A DNA stretch of 64,000 bases from Eubacterium sp. (GCA_017614395.1 JAGABX010000111.1:1-64000), one strand, 5' to 3'; counted from the first letter of the stretch, positions 1 through 8,848 are shown. Notes: generated by a model from the letters alone, not told the origin. Numbers and translations: made by a program.

Positions 1-52
1 GGACGGGAACATCATAGAGAATTATGAGGAGGAGGACAGTAAACAAAAATGA
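1..52 (+). CDS. C-terminal end of an upstream gene (partial)
   Basis: Frame 2 is open from the window edge and encodes 16 residues rich in Glu before a TGA at 50-52. That stop overlaps the ATG of the next gene as ATGA, the usual arrangement of translationally coupled genes. The Glu codons of this tail are also the GAGGAGGAGG ribosome binding site of fabV. Too little is visible to name the product. If real, it is co-transcribed with fabV. Confidence 0.4.
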   Translation, partial: DGNIIENYEEEDSKQK

Positions 53-1206
53 TAGTTGAACCAAAGGTAAAAGGCTTTATTTGCACAACAGCGCATCCGA
101 AAGGATGCGCTGAAAGTGTTCGTAGGCAGATTGATTATGTAAAGGGAAAAGGGCGTGTTAACGGACCGAAGAAGGTTTTGGTTATCGGATCGTCAACCGG
201 TTACGGTCTCGCGAGCCGGATTGCCGTGGCATATGGCTGTGGTGCCGATACGATGGGGGTTGCTTTTGAAAAAGAATCAAATCCCGAGAAAAAGAGAACC
301 GCGTCCGCAGGCTGGTACAACACGGCTGCATTTGAGGAAATGGCGAAAAAGGACGGGCTTTACGCAAGGTCGTTTAATGGAGACGGTTTTTCCGATGAGA
401 TGAAGAAACAGGTGATTGACGCGATAAAATCGGACTGGGGCAAGGCTGACATGGTCATTTACAGCATGGCGGCTCCGAGACGCACCATCGGTGACAAAAC
501 GGTTTCCAGCGTACTGAAAACTACCGGAGAGCCGTACACAAACCGGACTTTGGACTTGAGAAACAACGAGATTACAGAGGTTACTGTTCCGGTTGCGACC
601 GAAGAGGAGATACAGAACACGATCAAGGTCATGGGTGGCGAGGACTGGGAAGCGTGGATTCGGGAACTTTTTCTCGCAGATGCTCTTGAGGATGGCGCGG
701 TAACGGTGGCATATTCATATATCGGTCCGATAATGACTCATCCGATTTACAAGGACGGCTCAATCGGGCAGGCGAAAAAGCATCTGTACGAAACGTCAAA
801 ACGGTTGGCGGAGACTTTTTCCGACAGAAAGTTAGAGGCGTTTATTTCCGTAAACAAGGCGCTGGTCACGCAGTCGAGCGCGGCTATCCCGATCGTGCCG
901 TTGTATATTTCACTCGTTTACAAGGTAATGAAGGAGCAGGGGCTTCATGAGGGCTGCATTGAGCAGATGGCGAGACTTTTTATGGAGAAGCTGCCGGCGC
1001 GCGAGGTTGACGGCGAAGGCTATATCCGAATGGACGACTGGGAGATGCGCAAGTCCGTGCAGAGTGAGATAGCGCGCGTGTGGGAGAGCGTTTCCACGGA
1101 GAATATCGGTGAGTGCGGCGATATTGACGGTTATTGGGATGATTTTTATCATATGTTCGGATTCAGATACGAGAATGTGGACTATTCGGAGGATGTTGAA
1201 ATATAG
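49..1206 (+). CDS. fabV: trans-2-enoyl-ACP/CoA reductase, FabV/Ter family
   Basis: Reduces the 2,3 double bond of enoyl-ACP or enoyl-CoA with NADH. This is the last step of a fatty-acid elongation cycle, or crotonyl-CoA reduction in butyrate metabolism. The 385-residue length is close to the usual ~395-400. The N-terminus resembles Treponema Ter (MIVEPKVKG...TTAHPKGC). A nucleotide-binding stretch VLVIGSSTGYGLASR lies near residues 43-57. The family's catalytic Tyr-x8-Lys is present as Y234...K243, and the MGGEDWE block is intact. The start ATG follows a strong GAGGAGGAGG site and overlaps the preceding stop. Whether it serves lipid synthesis or butyrate formation cannot be decided from the sequence alone. 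Confidence 0.93.
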   Translation: MIVEPKVKGFICTTAHPKGCAESVRRQIDYVKGKGRVNGPKKVLVIGSSTGYGLASRIAVAYGCGADTMGVAFEKESNPEKKRTASAGWYNTAAFEEMAKKDGLYARSFNGDGFSDEMKKQVIDAIKSDWGKADMVIYSMAAPRRTIGDKTVSSVLKTTGEPYTNRTLDLRNNEITEVTVPVATEEEIQNTIKVMGGEDWEAWIRELFLADALEDGAVTVAYSYIGPIMTHPIYKDGSIGQAKKHLYETSKRLAETFSDRKLEAFISVNKALVTQSSAAIPIVPLYISLVYKVMKEQGLHEGCIEQMARLFMEKLPAREVDGEGYIRMDDWEMRKSVQSEIARVWESVSTENIGECGDIDGYWDDFYHMFGFRYENVDYSEDVEI

Positions 1207-1277
1207 GCGTTTATACGGAAATTCCGGATGTGGACTGGCGGCGCCGTGCATGGTTGTCGGCGGGGACTTGACACGTC

Positions 1278-1286
1278 TGATATAAT
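1278..1286 (+). promoter_or_regulatory. candidate extended -10 promoter for lysC
   Basis: TGATATAAT is a perfect -10 with an upstream TG. No good -35 lies at 16-18 bp. A start point near 1293 would leave a short leader before lysC and would cut the ribosome binding site of the mini-ORF at 1297. Confidence 0.35.
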
Positions 1287-1296
1287 GGAGGAAGAA

Positions 1297-1326
1297 ATGT
1301 TCACGGGTTATCGTGAAGGAAAGTAG
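1297..1326 (+). CDS. possible 9-residue leader peptide upstream of lysC
   Basis: An ATG preceded by GGAGGAAG (1286-1293) opens a 9-codon frame, MFTGYREGK, that stops 10 nt before the lysC ATG. The ribosome binding site is better than that of lysC itself, so this could couple translation to lysC. It carries no run of Lys or other pathway amino-acid codons, so classical attenuation is not indicated. It may also be chance. Confidence 0.25.
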   Translation: MFTGYREGK

Positions 1327-1336
1327 GAATAACATA

Positions 1337-2656
1337 ATGGTTAAAGTAGTTAAATTCGGCGGCAGTTCGCTGTCGAGTGCGGAACAGTTTGAAAAAGTAG
1401 GAGAGATTATTCGCGCCGAGGATTCAAGGAGGTATGTGGTACCGTCGGCGCCGGGCAAGAGGGATTCGTCGGATACCAAGGTGACTGACCTGTTGCTCAA
1501 GATTTACAAAAAAATGGAGGCGGGGCGCCCGTATATCAAAACTCTCGAACAGATCAGGATGCGCTATGCCGAGATCATACGCGGATTGGGGCTGAAGCTT
1601 TCGCTCGTCAAGGAGTTTGAGCGGATCAGAAAGGATCTTGAGTCCGGTGCAGGCGAGATGTATGTCGTGTCCCGGGGGGAGTATCTGAACGGCCGGATTA
1701 TGGCGGCTTATCTCGGCTATGATTTTATTGATGCGGCAAATGTTGTCAGATTTAATGATGATGAAACATTGGATGCTGAGGAGACATATCGTTTGCTGCG
1801 GGAGCAGTTAAAGGCCCATGAAAGGGCAGTAATTCCGGGATTTTATGGCAGTAAAAAGAATGGCAGGGTCGTTACTTTTTCCCGTGGAGGATCTGATATA
1901 ACGGGTTCGCTGGTTGCCCGCGCGATAAGGGCGGATCTCTATGAGAACTGGACGGACGTTTCAGGTTTCATGGTGGCGGATCCGAGAATTGTGCCTGATC
2001 CGAAGGTGATTCATACAATAACATACACGGAACTGCGGGAGTTGGCGTACATGGGGGCTTCCGTGATGCATGAGGATGCGATTTTTCCGGTGAGCCAGGT
2101 TGGGATTCCAATCAATATCCGAAACACGAATGAGCCCGAAGCAGAGGGCACGATGATCGTGGAGAGGACATCACGCATTCCAAGCTACACTATAACGGGT
2201 ATTGCCGGAATGCGCGGTTTTGTTGCGCTTTCTCTGGAAAAAGACAAGATGAATACTGCTGTGGGGTTCTGTCGTAAGGCGTTGTCGGCATTTGAGGAGT
2301 ATAATATTTCCGTTGAGCATATGCCGTCCGGAATTGATACCATGTCAGTTATCGTTCAGCAGAAGGATTTTGCTGAAAAAGAGCAGCAGGTTATCGCGCG
2401 TATTGAGGAACTGTGTGAGCCGGATCATATAGATTTAGAGTCGAATCTGGCGTTAGTTGCGGTTGTCGGGCGTGGAATGAAGAGCACGCGCGGTACTGCG
2501 GGCAGACTTTTTTCAGCATTGGCTCATGCGCATATAAACGTAAAGATGATCGACCAGGGCTCATCCGAGCTGAATATTATAATCGGCGTGGCGAGTGAGG
2601 ATTTCGAGGAGGCAATACGGGCTATTTACGAGGTTTTCGTTGAAACGCAGGTGTGA
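1337..2656 (+). CDS. lysC: aspartokinase (monofunctional, ACT-domain)
   Basis: Phosphorylates aspartate to aspartyl phosphate, the committed step to lysine, threonine and methionine. The N-terminus MVKVVKFGGSSL carries the kinase signature. The catalytic amino-acid kinase domain covers roughly residues 1-290 (SRGEYLNGRIMAAYL, FSRGGSDITGSL, ENWTDVSGFMVADPR). Two ACT regulatory segments follow, from the ITGIAGMRGF block to the C-terminus. The ATG at 1337 is preferred over an in-frame GTG at 1313 because it begins at the conserved motif and follows AAGGAAAG. The 439-residue length fits the family. Feedback control through the ACT domains is expected but the effector cannot be read. No lysine riboswitch is visible upstream. 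Confidence 0.93.
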   Translation: MVKVVKFGGSSLSSAEQFEKVGEIIRAEDSRRYVVPSAPGKRDSSDTKVTDLLLKIYKKMEAGRPYIKTLEQIRMRYAEIIRGLGLKLSLVKEFERIRKDLESGAGEMYVVSRGEYLNGRIMAAYLGYDFIDAANVVRFNDDETLDAEETYRLLREQLKAHERAVIPGFYGSKKNGRVVTFSRGGSDITGSLVARAIRADLYENWTDVSGFMVADPRIVPDPKVIHTITYTELRELAYMGASVMHEDAIFPVSQVGIPINIRNTNEPEAEGTMIVERTSRIPSYTITGIAGMRGFVALSLEKDKMNTAVGFCRKALSAFEEYNISVEHMPSGIDTMSVIVQQKDFAEKEQQVIARIEELCEPDHIDLESNLALVAVVGRGMKSTRGTAGRLFSALAHAHINVKMIDQGSSELNIIIGVASEDFEEAIRAIYEVFVETQV

Positions 2657-2733
2657 TTGTCAGTGATTATTATATGATGTTTTCCTTTTTATGTCCTTGA
2701 AATATGTGGGTTGCTCTCAGGCGAGGTGGTTAT

Positions 2734-3102
2734 ATGATGGAAGGAATCAATCTATATTCAATAGACTATTATAAAAAAACCGTGTTCAAGGGGAGTTATC
2801 GTGGCCTCTGTTTCAGGATTTTCAGGGCAGAGGCGAACCCGTTGGAGGGATTTGCCGATATTGCCGGTGAAGAAGTCCCGGATGACCTAGCTGTGTCTGC
2901 GGTCGGCGAAGGAGGGGAGTTTTCGGGAGGCGAAGCTCCGCCGGTTGAGGTTCTGCGTGTTCAGGCATGGAAGGGGCCATATGTGTTGGAGAAAACCCAT
3001 GAGGAGATATTCACTGAGGATTTTGAGTACACTGATGCCGGTTTGAATTCCGCAAATGAGTGGTTAGAGAAAAAACAACAGGAGGTTTTAGGCAATGACT
3101 AA
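2734..3102 (+). CDS. small protein of unknown function upstream of CobW GTPases
   Basis: A 122-residue protein beginning MMEGINLYSIDYYKKTVFKG. I do not recognise a domain. It is acidic overall, has no signal peptide or membrane segment, and has a Gly/Glu-rich middle and a conserved-looking C-terminal half (VQAWKGPYVLEKTHEEIF). A GAGGTGG site precedes 2734. The in-frame ATG at 2704 lacks one and is rejected. The last codons overlap the start of the next gene by 8 nt, so translation with the first CobW GTPase is coupled. That suggests a partner in the same metal-trafficking job, although function is unknown. Confidence 0.7.
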   Translation: MMEGINLYSIDYYKKTVFKGSYRGLCFRIFRAEANPLEGFADIAGEEVPDDLAVSAVGEGGEFSGGEAPPVEVLRVQAWKGPYVLEKTHEEIFTEDFEYTDAGLNSANEWLEKKQQEVLGND

Positions 3103-4318
3103 GATTGATGTAGTGTCGGGGTTTCTCGGAGCGGGGAAAACGACACTTATTAAAAAGCTTATCAGCGAGGCGTTTGCCGGTGAGCAGATCGTTTTGATCG
3201 AGAACGAGTTTGGAGAGATTGGCATAGACGGCGGATTTATGAAGGATGCCGGAATCGAGATAACCGAGATGAATCAAGGGTGTATCTGCTGCTCTCTGGT
3301 CGGAGATTTCGGAACGGCGCTGGGAGAGGTGTTGACAAAATATAATCCTGATAGAATTATCATCGAGCCGTCGGGTGTAGGCAAGCTGTCTGATGTAATA
3401 CGCGCAGTTGCCGGTATTCTGGATGAGAATTCCGGTGTTTCAGATGACGGAGAGTTGGTACTGGAGGGACACAAAAACGGTGTTGAGGTTCAGCTGGGAG
3501 CTGCTGTTACGGTAGCTGATGCAAAGAAAGCCAAGATGTATATGAAGAATTTCGGTGAGTTCTATGACAACCAGATCCAAAGCGCAAAGACCGTAATTCT
3601 GTCACGTACCGGCGATATTAGTGATGAAAAGTTAAATGAATGCTTAAATTTGATCCGAGAAAAGAATAATCGGGCGTCCATTATCACGACACCGTGGGAT
3701 GAACTTGACGGGAAACAGATAGTGTCCGCTTTTGATGACAGTGATTCGCTGGAGATGGAACTGCTCGAGGAGGAGGATGTTTGCCCGGAGTGCGGGCATC
3801 ATCACCATGATGGGGAGTGCTGCCACCATGACCACGAACACGAACATGAGCACGAACACGGGCATGAGCATGAGCATGAGCATCACCACGACCACGACCA
3901 TCACCACGACGGGGAGTGCTGCCACCATGACCACGAACACGAACATGAGCACGAGCATGAACACGAACATGAGCATCACCACGACGGGGAGTGCTGCCAC
4001 CATGACCATGAGCACCATCACCATCATGCGGATGAGGTGTTCTCAAGCGTCGGGATAGAGAGTCCGAAGAAATATTCAGAGGAAGAACTTAAATCCATAC
4101 TTGAGAAATTGTCAACTGTGAGTGATGATGAAGCCGGAGAATTCGGCAATATTCTGCGTGCGAAGGGTATCGTTCCAGCAACAGAAGGTGAGTGGTTCCA
4201 TTTCGATATGGTTCCTGGTGAGTACGAGATACGCAGAGGCTCGGCTGACTATACAGGAAGGCTGTGTGTCATCGGAGCCAAGTTACAGGAAGAGAAGATT
4301 CGCTCGCTTTTTGGTTGA
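3095..4318 (+). CDS. CobW/COG0523-family GTPase with His-rich metal-binding loop
   Basis: A G3E-family P-loop GTPase of the kind that delivers Zn, Co or Ni to target proteins. Visible parts are Walker A GFLGAGKTT (residues 9-17), the ENEFGEIGID switch segment, the metal-binding CICC motif in QGCICCSL (near 62-65) and IIEPSGVG. The G4 motif is SRTGD instead of NKxD. Residues 230-311 form a loop dominated by His, Glu and Asp with three HHDGECCHHDHEH units. A CobW C-terminal domain follows to residue 407. The start overlaps the preceding small gene, and a second CobW-like gene follows 27 nt downstream. The metal is not identifiable, but the His/Cys loop points to a storage or capture role. Confidence 0.88.
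   Translation: MTKIDVVSGFLGAGKTTLIKKLISEAFAGEQIVLIENEFGEIGIDGGFMKDAGIEITEMNQGCICCSLVGDFGTALGEVLTKYNPDRIIIEPSGVGKLSDVIRAVAGILDENSGVSDDGELVLEGHKNGVEVQLGAAVTVADAKKAKMYMKNFGEFYDNQIQSAKTVILSRTGDISDEKLNECLNLIREKNNRASIITTPWDELDGKQIVSAFDDSDSLEMELLEEEDVCPECGHHHHDGECCHHDHEHEHEHEHGHEHEHEHHHDHDHHHDGECCHHDHEHEHEHEHEHEHEHHHDGECCHHDHEHHHHHADEVFSSVGIESPKKYSEEELKSILEKLSTVSDDEAGEFGNILRAKGIVPATEGEWFHFDMVPGEYEIRRGSADYTGRLCVIGAKLQEEKIRSLFG
3782..4027 (+). repeat. His/Cys-rich coding repeat inside the CobW GTPase gene
   Basis: Codes for residues 230-311. Three imperfect copies of a unit encoding HHDGECCHHDHEHEHEH are joined by runs of His-Glu and His-Asp codons. The near-identity of the DNA copies suggests recent expansion by slippage or unequal exchange. 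The same tract creates long antisense reading frames that are not genes. Confidence 0.9.
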
Positions 4319-4345
4319 TATGGTATATGTATAAAGGAGATAATC

Positions 4346-5299
4346 GTGTTTGGTAATACTGACGTACCGGTCTACCTTTTTACCGGTTTTTTGGAAAGCG
4401 GAAAGACGACATGTATCCGTGAGGTCATAGAGGAGGGAAATTTCACCGATGGGAAAAGGTCTCTCCTGATTCTGACGGAGGAGGGCGAGGAAGAACTGGA
4501 TGAGATGCTTCTTCGCACCAATAAAATCGATGTGATCACAGTAGAGAATGAGAATGAGTTTACAGAGCTTGTTTGTCTGCATAACGCGAAAAAGTACCGC
4601 TCTGACAGGGTGGTCATTGAGGTTAACGGAATGTGGTCGCTCGACAGGGTATACAATGAGGTGCTTCCGGAAAATTGGGTTGTTATTCAGACGTTTACGA
4701 CTGTGAATGCGCAGACGTTTGATATGTACGTGAACAACATGAAATCAATCCTGATGTCGCATTTTCAGATGGCAGATCTGGTTATATTTAACAGGTGTAC
4801 ATCTGATATGGACAAACCGTCGATGCGTCGAAAAGTCAAGGGCATTAACCGCATGGCTCAGGTAATGTTCGAGGCTGAGGACGGTTCTGTTGAGAATAAC
4901 ATCGAGGAGGAGTTGCCGTACGATATCAACGCTTCGGAAATAACTCTGGAGGACGATGATTTCGGATTGTGGTATATAGATGTAACGGAAAACCCGGAGC
5001 GTTATACGGATAAGACCATAACGTTCAAGGGACAGGTTTACAGGTCGGATAATTTCCCGAGCGGGACATTTGTTCCGGCGCGCGCAGCGATGACGTGCTG
5101 TGCTGATGACATACAAAAGATAGGTTTTCTGTGTCATGCTGATGCGGCGGAACTGCTTGACAAAGACGAGTGGGTAACTGTTTCGGTGCATGTGAAACCG
5201 GAGTTCAATCCCCAGTACCAGCAGATGTACCCGGTTCTGTGGGCGGATGAGATAAAAAAAGCAGAGCCGCCGGAGGAGGAGATTGTTTATTTTTCATGA
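4346..5299 (+). CDS. CobW-like GTPase fused to a DUF1980/TIGR03943-like C-terminal domain
   Basis: A 317-residue protein. The N-terminal half has Walker [10 protein letters not shown] (residues 14-22) and the general G3E fold order, but lacks the CxCC motif and any His-rich loop. The C-terminal ~110 residues ([45 protein letters not shown]) resemble the soluble half of the YcgQ/TIGR03943 permease subunit, including its CC pair. This is my recognition and was not searched. The start is GTG at 4346, 6 nt after AAAGGAGA. The gene sits directly behind the His-rich CobW gene, so the two probably form one metal-delivery system. Its stop overlaps an ATG just upstream of icd. Confidence 0.72.
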   Translation: MFGNTDVPVYLFTGFLESGKTTCIREVIEEGNFTDGKRSLLILTEEGEEELDEMLLRTNKIDVITVENENEFTELVCLHNAKKYRSDRVVIEVNGMWSLDRVYNEVLPENWVVIQTFTTVNAQTFDMYVNNMKSILMSHFQMADLVIFNRCTSDMDKPSMRRKVKGINRMAQVMFEAEDGSVENNIEEELPYDINASEITLEDDDFGLWYIDVTENPERYTDKTITFKGQVYRSDNFPSGTFVPARAAMTCCADDIQKIGFLCHADAAELLDKDEWVTVSVHVKPEFNPQYQQMYPVLWADEIKKAEPPEEEIVYFS

Positions 5300-5316
5300 G
5301 GAGAGAGGAGTTTAAA

Positions 5317-6525
5317 ATGGGTAAAATTGAGATGAAAACCCCGTTGGTCGAGATGGACGGGGACGAGATGACGAGAATACTGTGGCAGATGATAAAAGAT
5401 GAATTGCTGCTGCCGTACATCGATTTGAAAACAGAGTACTATGATTTGGGGCTAAAGCATAGGAATGAGACAGATGATCAGGTGACAATCGACTCCGCAA
5501 AGGCAACGCAAAAATATGGAGTTGCAGTGAAATGCGCGACGATTACTCCGAACGCAGCGAGAGTAGAGGAGTATGATTTGAAGGAGATGTGGAAGTCGCC
5601 GAACGGGACTATCAGAGCCATACTTGACGGGACGGTGTTCAGAGCGCCGATTCGTGTAAAAGGCATCGATCCTTGTGTGAAAAACTGGGAAAAACCGATT
5701 ACGCTTGCCCGTCATGCTTATGGGGATGTCTATAAAAATGTTGAAACAAGAATTCCCGGTGCAGGCAAGGCGGAGCTCGTATTTACTGGGGTTGATGGCC
5801 AGGAGATCAGGCAGACAATCCATGAGTTTGATGGTCCGGGAGTTATACAAGGAATTCATAATACTGATAAGTCTATTTTAAGTTTTGCAAAATCATGTTT
5901 CAACTATGCACTTGATACCAAACAGGATCTCTGGTTCGCGACCAAAGATACAATATCCAAGGTTTACGACCACCGTTTCAAGGATATTTTCCAGGAGGTT
6001 TATGACAGTGAATACAAGGATCGCTTTGAGGAAAACGGGCTCGAGTATTTCTACACATTAATAGATGATGCGGTTGCGCGAGTGATGAAGACAAAGGGCG
6101 GTTTTATCTGGGCATGCAAGAATTATGACGGTGATGTCATGAGTGATATGGTTTCTTCTGCATGCGGATCGCTTGCGATGATGACATCGGTGCTTGTTTC
6201 GCCGTCCGGAGTGTATGAGTATGAGGCAGCTCATGGAACAGTGCAGCGCCATTACTATAAACACCTGCAGGGAGAAGAGACATCAACAAACTCGGTTGCG
6301 ACTATCTTTGCGTGGACGGGTGCCCTGAAAAAGCGAGGCGAGCTCGATGGTATTTCGGAATTGTGTAGTTTTGCTGATGAGTTGGAACGGGCAACTCTGT
6401 CAACTATTGAGTCTGGGAAAATGACAAAGGATCTGGCTCTCATAACATCAATGAAGAACGTTACGGTTCTGAATAGTGAGGGATTCATTAAGGCAATCAG
6501 GGAGACTCTTGAAGCAGTGAGCTGA
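5317..6525 (+). CDS. icd: NADP-dependent isocitrate dehydrogenase
   Basis: Oxidatively decarboxylates isocitrate to 2-oxoglutarate, supplying glutamate carbon and NADPH. At 402 residues with the [16 protein letters not shown] start, [19 protein letters not shown] and [20 protein letters not shown], it matches the eukaryotic-type homodimeric subfamily and not the E. coli type. The ATG at 5317 follows GAGGAGAGAGGAG. An in-frame ATG at 5296, which overlaps the preceding stop, would add seven residues encoded by the ribosome binding site itself. It lies immediately after the CobW pair and may be co-transcribed with it. Confidence 0.93.
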   Translation: MGKIEMKTPLVEMDGDEMTRILWQMIKDELLLPYIDLKTEYYDLGLKHRNETDDQVTIDSAKATQKYGVAVKCATITPNAARVEEYDLKEMWKSPNGTIRAILDGTVFRAPIRVKGIDPCVKNWEKPITLARHAYGDVYKNVETRIPGAGKAELVFTGVDGQEIRQTIHEFDGPGVIQGIHNTDKSILSFAKSCFNYALDTKQDLWFATKDTISKVYDHRFKDIFQEVYDSEYKDRFEENGLEYFYTLIDDAVARVMKTKGGFIWACKNYDGDVMSDMVSSACGSLAMMTSVLVSPSGVYEYEAAHGTVQRHYYKHLQGEETSTNSVATIFAWTGALKKRGELDGISELCSFADELERATLSTIESGKMTKDLALITSMKNVTVLNSEGFIKAIRETLEAVS

Positions 6526-6596
6526 AGCGTGCTGATCAGGGGTTTGATTTGGAATTAATGTACGGCGAGCAGCTTGCTATGGGGGTTGGTTTTGAT

Positions 6597-7061
6597 ATGC
6601 AGATTTGTAAACTGGGCAGGGATCATTTGCGTGAGGCGCTTGATCTGGTCTGGGAGGTTTTTGAGGAGTATGAGGCCCCTGATTATGAGGATATGGGTGT
6701 AAAGACTTTTCAGCACTTTATAGAGTACAATTCAATGCTTGAAAGAGTAGAAACGGGCGAAATGAAGTTCTGGGGTTGTTATCAAAACTCATATTTGATC
6801 GGCGTGATTGCCATTCGCCCGGTGCAACATATCAGTTTGTTGTTTGTACGGGGAAAATTTCATCATCTAGGCGTTGCCGGTCGTCTGGTTCGTGTTGTGG
6901 TATCTGAGATACGTAATTCCGGACCGGAGGTGCCTGCTGTTACCGTGAATTCCTCTCCGTACGCAGTAGGTTTCTATAAGGCTGTAGGTTTTAGGGCTCT
7001 CGGACCGGAGGAAACACGAGACGGTATAAGATTTACGCCTATGAGGAGAGATCTGTCATAG
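6597..7061 (+). CDS. GNAT-family N-acetyltransferase
   Basis: A 154-residue protein of the Gcn5-related acetyltransferase fold. It transfers acetyl from acetyl-CoA to an unknown amine. The fold is seen as an N-terminal QICKLGRDHLREALDLVWEVF helix region, the strand ending in AIRPVQHISLLFVRGKFHHLGVAGRLV (the CoA-binding motif A region), and a C-terminal VNSSPYAVGFYKAVGF block typical of motif B. The start is uncertain. The ATG at 6597 begins just before the fold and has a G-rich upstream stretch. In-frame alternatives lie at 6549 (TTG), 6558 and 6579. The substrate cannot be inferred. Confidence 0.72.
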   Translation: MQICKLGRDHLREALDLVWEVFEEYEAPDYEDMGVKTFQHFIEYNSMLERVETGEMKFWGCYQNSYLIGVIAIRPVQHISLLFVRGKFHHLGVAGRLVRVVVSEIRNSGPEVPAVTVNSSPYAVGFYKAVGFRALGPEETRDGIRFTPMRRDLS

Positions 7062-7157
7062 ATAGTGAGAATCGGTCGGATTACCGGGTGAAGTTTCGAA
7101 TTGAAACGGAATCAAAATGTTGGATATTGCGATTTGATAAGGGCGTTGTGGAGATAA

Positions 7158-7985
7158 ATGCGTATGAAAAAAGTGGTACTGAATATACTGATTGTCGTGT
7201 TTGCTCTCATTTTTATCGGATGTGGGTGGTATCTGTTTAGTTACTATTGGGATGCAAAACAGGCCGGTGATGAGATAGAAGCCCTGGAAGAATTGGTTGA
7301 GGAGTCGGAGAGTGAGCCTGATGACGCCTCGGATGTCTCTGAACCCATAGAGATTATCGCTCCTTCAGGCGAGAAAAAGAGCGTTTTGAAAAAGTACAAG
7401 AAATTATACAAGAAAAACAACGATGTTATTGGCTGGGTAAAGGTTGATGACACTCCGATAAACTATCCGGTAATGTATACTCCCGATGATAACGAGTATT
7501 ACCTCCACAGAAATTTCGATAAAAAGGATGATTCGAACGGTATGCCGTTCCTCGATGCTGCGTGTGATCCGGATGATCCGAACCAGAATCTGCTGATCTA
7601 CGGCCACCATATGAGAAGTGGGATGATGTTTGCGCACCTGATGGATTATGAAAACGAGAGTTTCTATAAAAAACACAAGATCATTCATTTTGATACGCTG
7701 TATGAACAGGGAGATTATGAGATAATATCAGTATTCAGGTCACAGGTGTTTCCTGTGAATTCTGATGCGTTTAAGTACTATGATTACATAGGCCATTTGT
7801 CAAAAAAACGATATGAAGAGTATGTTGACGGGGTTCAGAAGCTTTCTCTATATAAAATAGATATCAAGCCGGAGTATGGGGAACAGCTGCTTTCTCTCGT
7901 AACATGCGCGTATCATGTTGATGAGGGACGGTTTGTCGTTGTAGCCAGGAAGATCCCGCAGGAGAGTTATACTGAAACAGAATAA
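7158..7985 (+). CDS. srtB: class B sortase
   Basis: A membrane-anchored transpeptidase that joins sorting-signal proteins to the cell wall or to each other. One N-terminal membrane helix (about residues 5-30) is followed by an acidic linker and the catalytic domain. The catalytic His is in YGHHMRSG (H150 or H151). The nucleophile is C250 in LVTCAYH, and the Arg is R258 in EGRFVVVARK. The VIGWVKVDDTPINYPVM block is typical of class B enzymes. The 275-residue length fits. No substrate with a sorting signal and no pilin gene is next to it, so its target lies elsewhere. A strong terminator follows. Confidence 0.9.
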   Translation: MRMKKVVLNILIVVFALIFIGCGWYLFSYYWDAKQAGDEIEALEELVEESESEPDDASDVSEPIEIIAPSGEKKSVLKKYKKLYKKNNDVIGWVKVDDTPINYPVMYTPDDNEYYLHRNFDKKDDSNGMPFLDAACDPDDPNQNLLIYGHHMRSGMMFAHLMDYENESFYKKHKIIHFDTLYEQGDYEIISVFRSQVFPVNSDAFKYYDYIGHLSKKRYEEYVDGVQKLSLYKIDIKPEYGEQLLSLVTCAYHVDEGRFVVVARKIPQESYTETE

Positions 7986-8067
7986 TCGCGTATGAGCAGA
8001 TTTCTTCACGTTTCGGCGGACTTGTTATTCTTTTTTCATTAGTTACTATTTAACATAGTGATCGGAT

Positions 8068-8110
8068 GCAAAACTATTGAAGGATGTTTTCGATAGTTTT
8101 GCTTTTTTTT
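8068..8110 (+). terminator. intrinsic terminator after sortase gene
   Basis: A perfect 10-bp stem GCAAAACTAT/ATAGTTTTGC, extended inward by weaker pairs, is followed by eight T residues. It closes the sortase transcript. It is the first element in the ~300-bp stretch before the Rrf2 gene, which otherwise holds only that gene's promoter and leader. Confidence 0.88.
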
Positions 8111-8142
8111 ATCAGTGAATCTGATTTTTTTAAATAAAAGAC

Positions 8143-8190
8143 TTGACATTGACTAAAACCGAGTATATCATATAAGAATAGTAGGAAATA
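8143..8190 (+). promoter_or_regulatory. promoter of Rrf2 gene with putative autoregulatory box
   Basis: TTGACA (8143-8148), 17 bp, TATCAT (8166-8171). Immediately downstream, AATAGTAGGAAATA (8177-8190) contains the 9-mer TAGGAAATA, which is also found behind the metY promoter at 8873-8881. This suggests that both are read by the Rrf2 protein. Confidence 0.7.
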
Positions 8191-8290
8191 AAATAAGAAC
8201 ATTGGTTTGTATTTTGGAATGAATAATGGTATCGGAAAAGGAGTTATATTACGTTCTGAAATGATTTAACTGATGAGACAGGAGGTTGCG

Positions 8291-8725
8291 ATGAAAATAT
8301 CTACAAAAGGAAGATATGCGCTGCGTTTGATGCTCGATCTCGCGATGAGTGACAGCGGTAAGCCGGTAAGGATACGCGAGATTGCGGAGAAACAGAATAT
8401 ATCAGATAAGTATCTGGAACAGATAATCTCCACGTTAAACAAGGCCGGGTTTGTGAGAAGCCACAGGGGTCCGCAAGGTGGATATCAGTTAGCCAGAAGC
8501 CCTAAGGATTACACGGTAGGGGAGATATTGAGGCTGACTGAGGGACCGTTGTCGCCGGTTGATTGCGTTGATGAGGGGTCGTTTGATTGCCCAAGAAGGG
8601 ATCAATGTGCGACGGCGATACTGTGGAAAAAGCTTGACGAAGCCATAAGCGGAGTGGTGGATAATATTCGGCTGGAGGATCTGAAGGATTGGCAGCTTGC
8701 GAGGAGTGGCAACTATTCTATTTAA
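8291..8725 (+). CDS. Rrf2-family regulator (IscR/CymR-like) of sulfur assimilation
   Basis: A 144-residue winged-helix DNA-binding protein beginning MKISTKGRYALRLMLDLA, the hallmark Rrf2 N-terminus. The recognition-helix region is ISDKYLEQIISTLNKAGFVRS, followed by the wing HRGPQGGYQLAR. Three Cys near residues 92-106, spaced C-x7-C-x5-C (VDCVDEG, DCPRR, QCAT), could hold an Fe-S cluster as in IscR or NsrR, whereas CymR lacks them. The ATG at 8291 follows AGGAGG, and the ATG at 8273 is rejected because it lies upstream of that site. metY and cysK follow, so control of cysteine/methionine supply is likely, sensed through Fe-S status or through CysK contact. Confidence 0.88.
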   Translation: MKISTKGRYALRLMLDLAMSDSGKPVRIREIAEKQNISDKYLEQIISTLNKAGFVRSHRGPQGGYQLARSPKDYTVGEILRLTEGPLSPVDCVDEGSFDCPRRDQCATAILWKKLDEAISGVVDNIRLEDLKDWQLARSGNYSI

Positions 8726-8802
8726 GTAGAATACCGAAAAACCGTTAAAGGTTCGTCAAGAAAAAAATCATACAGGAATTTTTAAAAAATTGAAAAAAGT
8801 AC

Positions 8803-8831
8803 TTGACAAAGAAATAAATATGATGTATGAT
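8803..8831 (+). promoter_or_regulatory. metY promoter
   Basis: TTGACA (8803-8808), a 17-bp spacer and TATGAT (8826-8831) form a near-consensus housekeeping promoter. Its expected start, near 8838, lies just before the inverted repeat at 8849. Confidence 0.82.
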
Positions 8832-8848
8832 ATCGCCATAGTCAATAA

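Noticed and set aside
1268..1286. TTGACA followed by TATAAT before lysC as a consensus promoter.
   Set aside because: The two boxes are only 7 bp apart, far from the required 16-18 bp. Only the extended -10 is retained as a candidate.
1207..1336. Lysine riboswitch upstream of aspartokinase.
   Set aside because: The gap is only 130 bp and shows none of the multi-helix architecture of that riboswitch.
910..1500. A 196-codon minus-strand frame covering the fabV/lysC junction.
   Set aside because: It overlaps the ends of two certain genes, and no binding site or recognisable domain is present.
3644..4046. Two long minus-strand frames rich in Met/Val or Arg/Gly/His opposite the His-rich CobW loop.
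   Set aside because: They are shadows of the CAC/CAT/GAG repeat and have no independent support.
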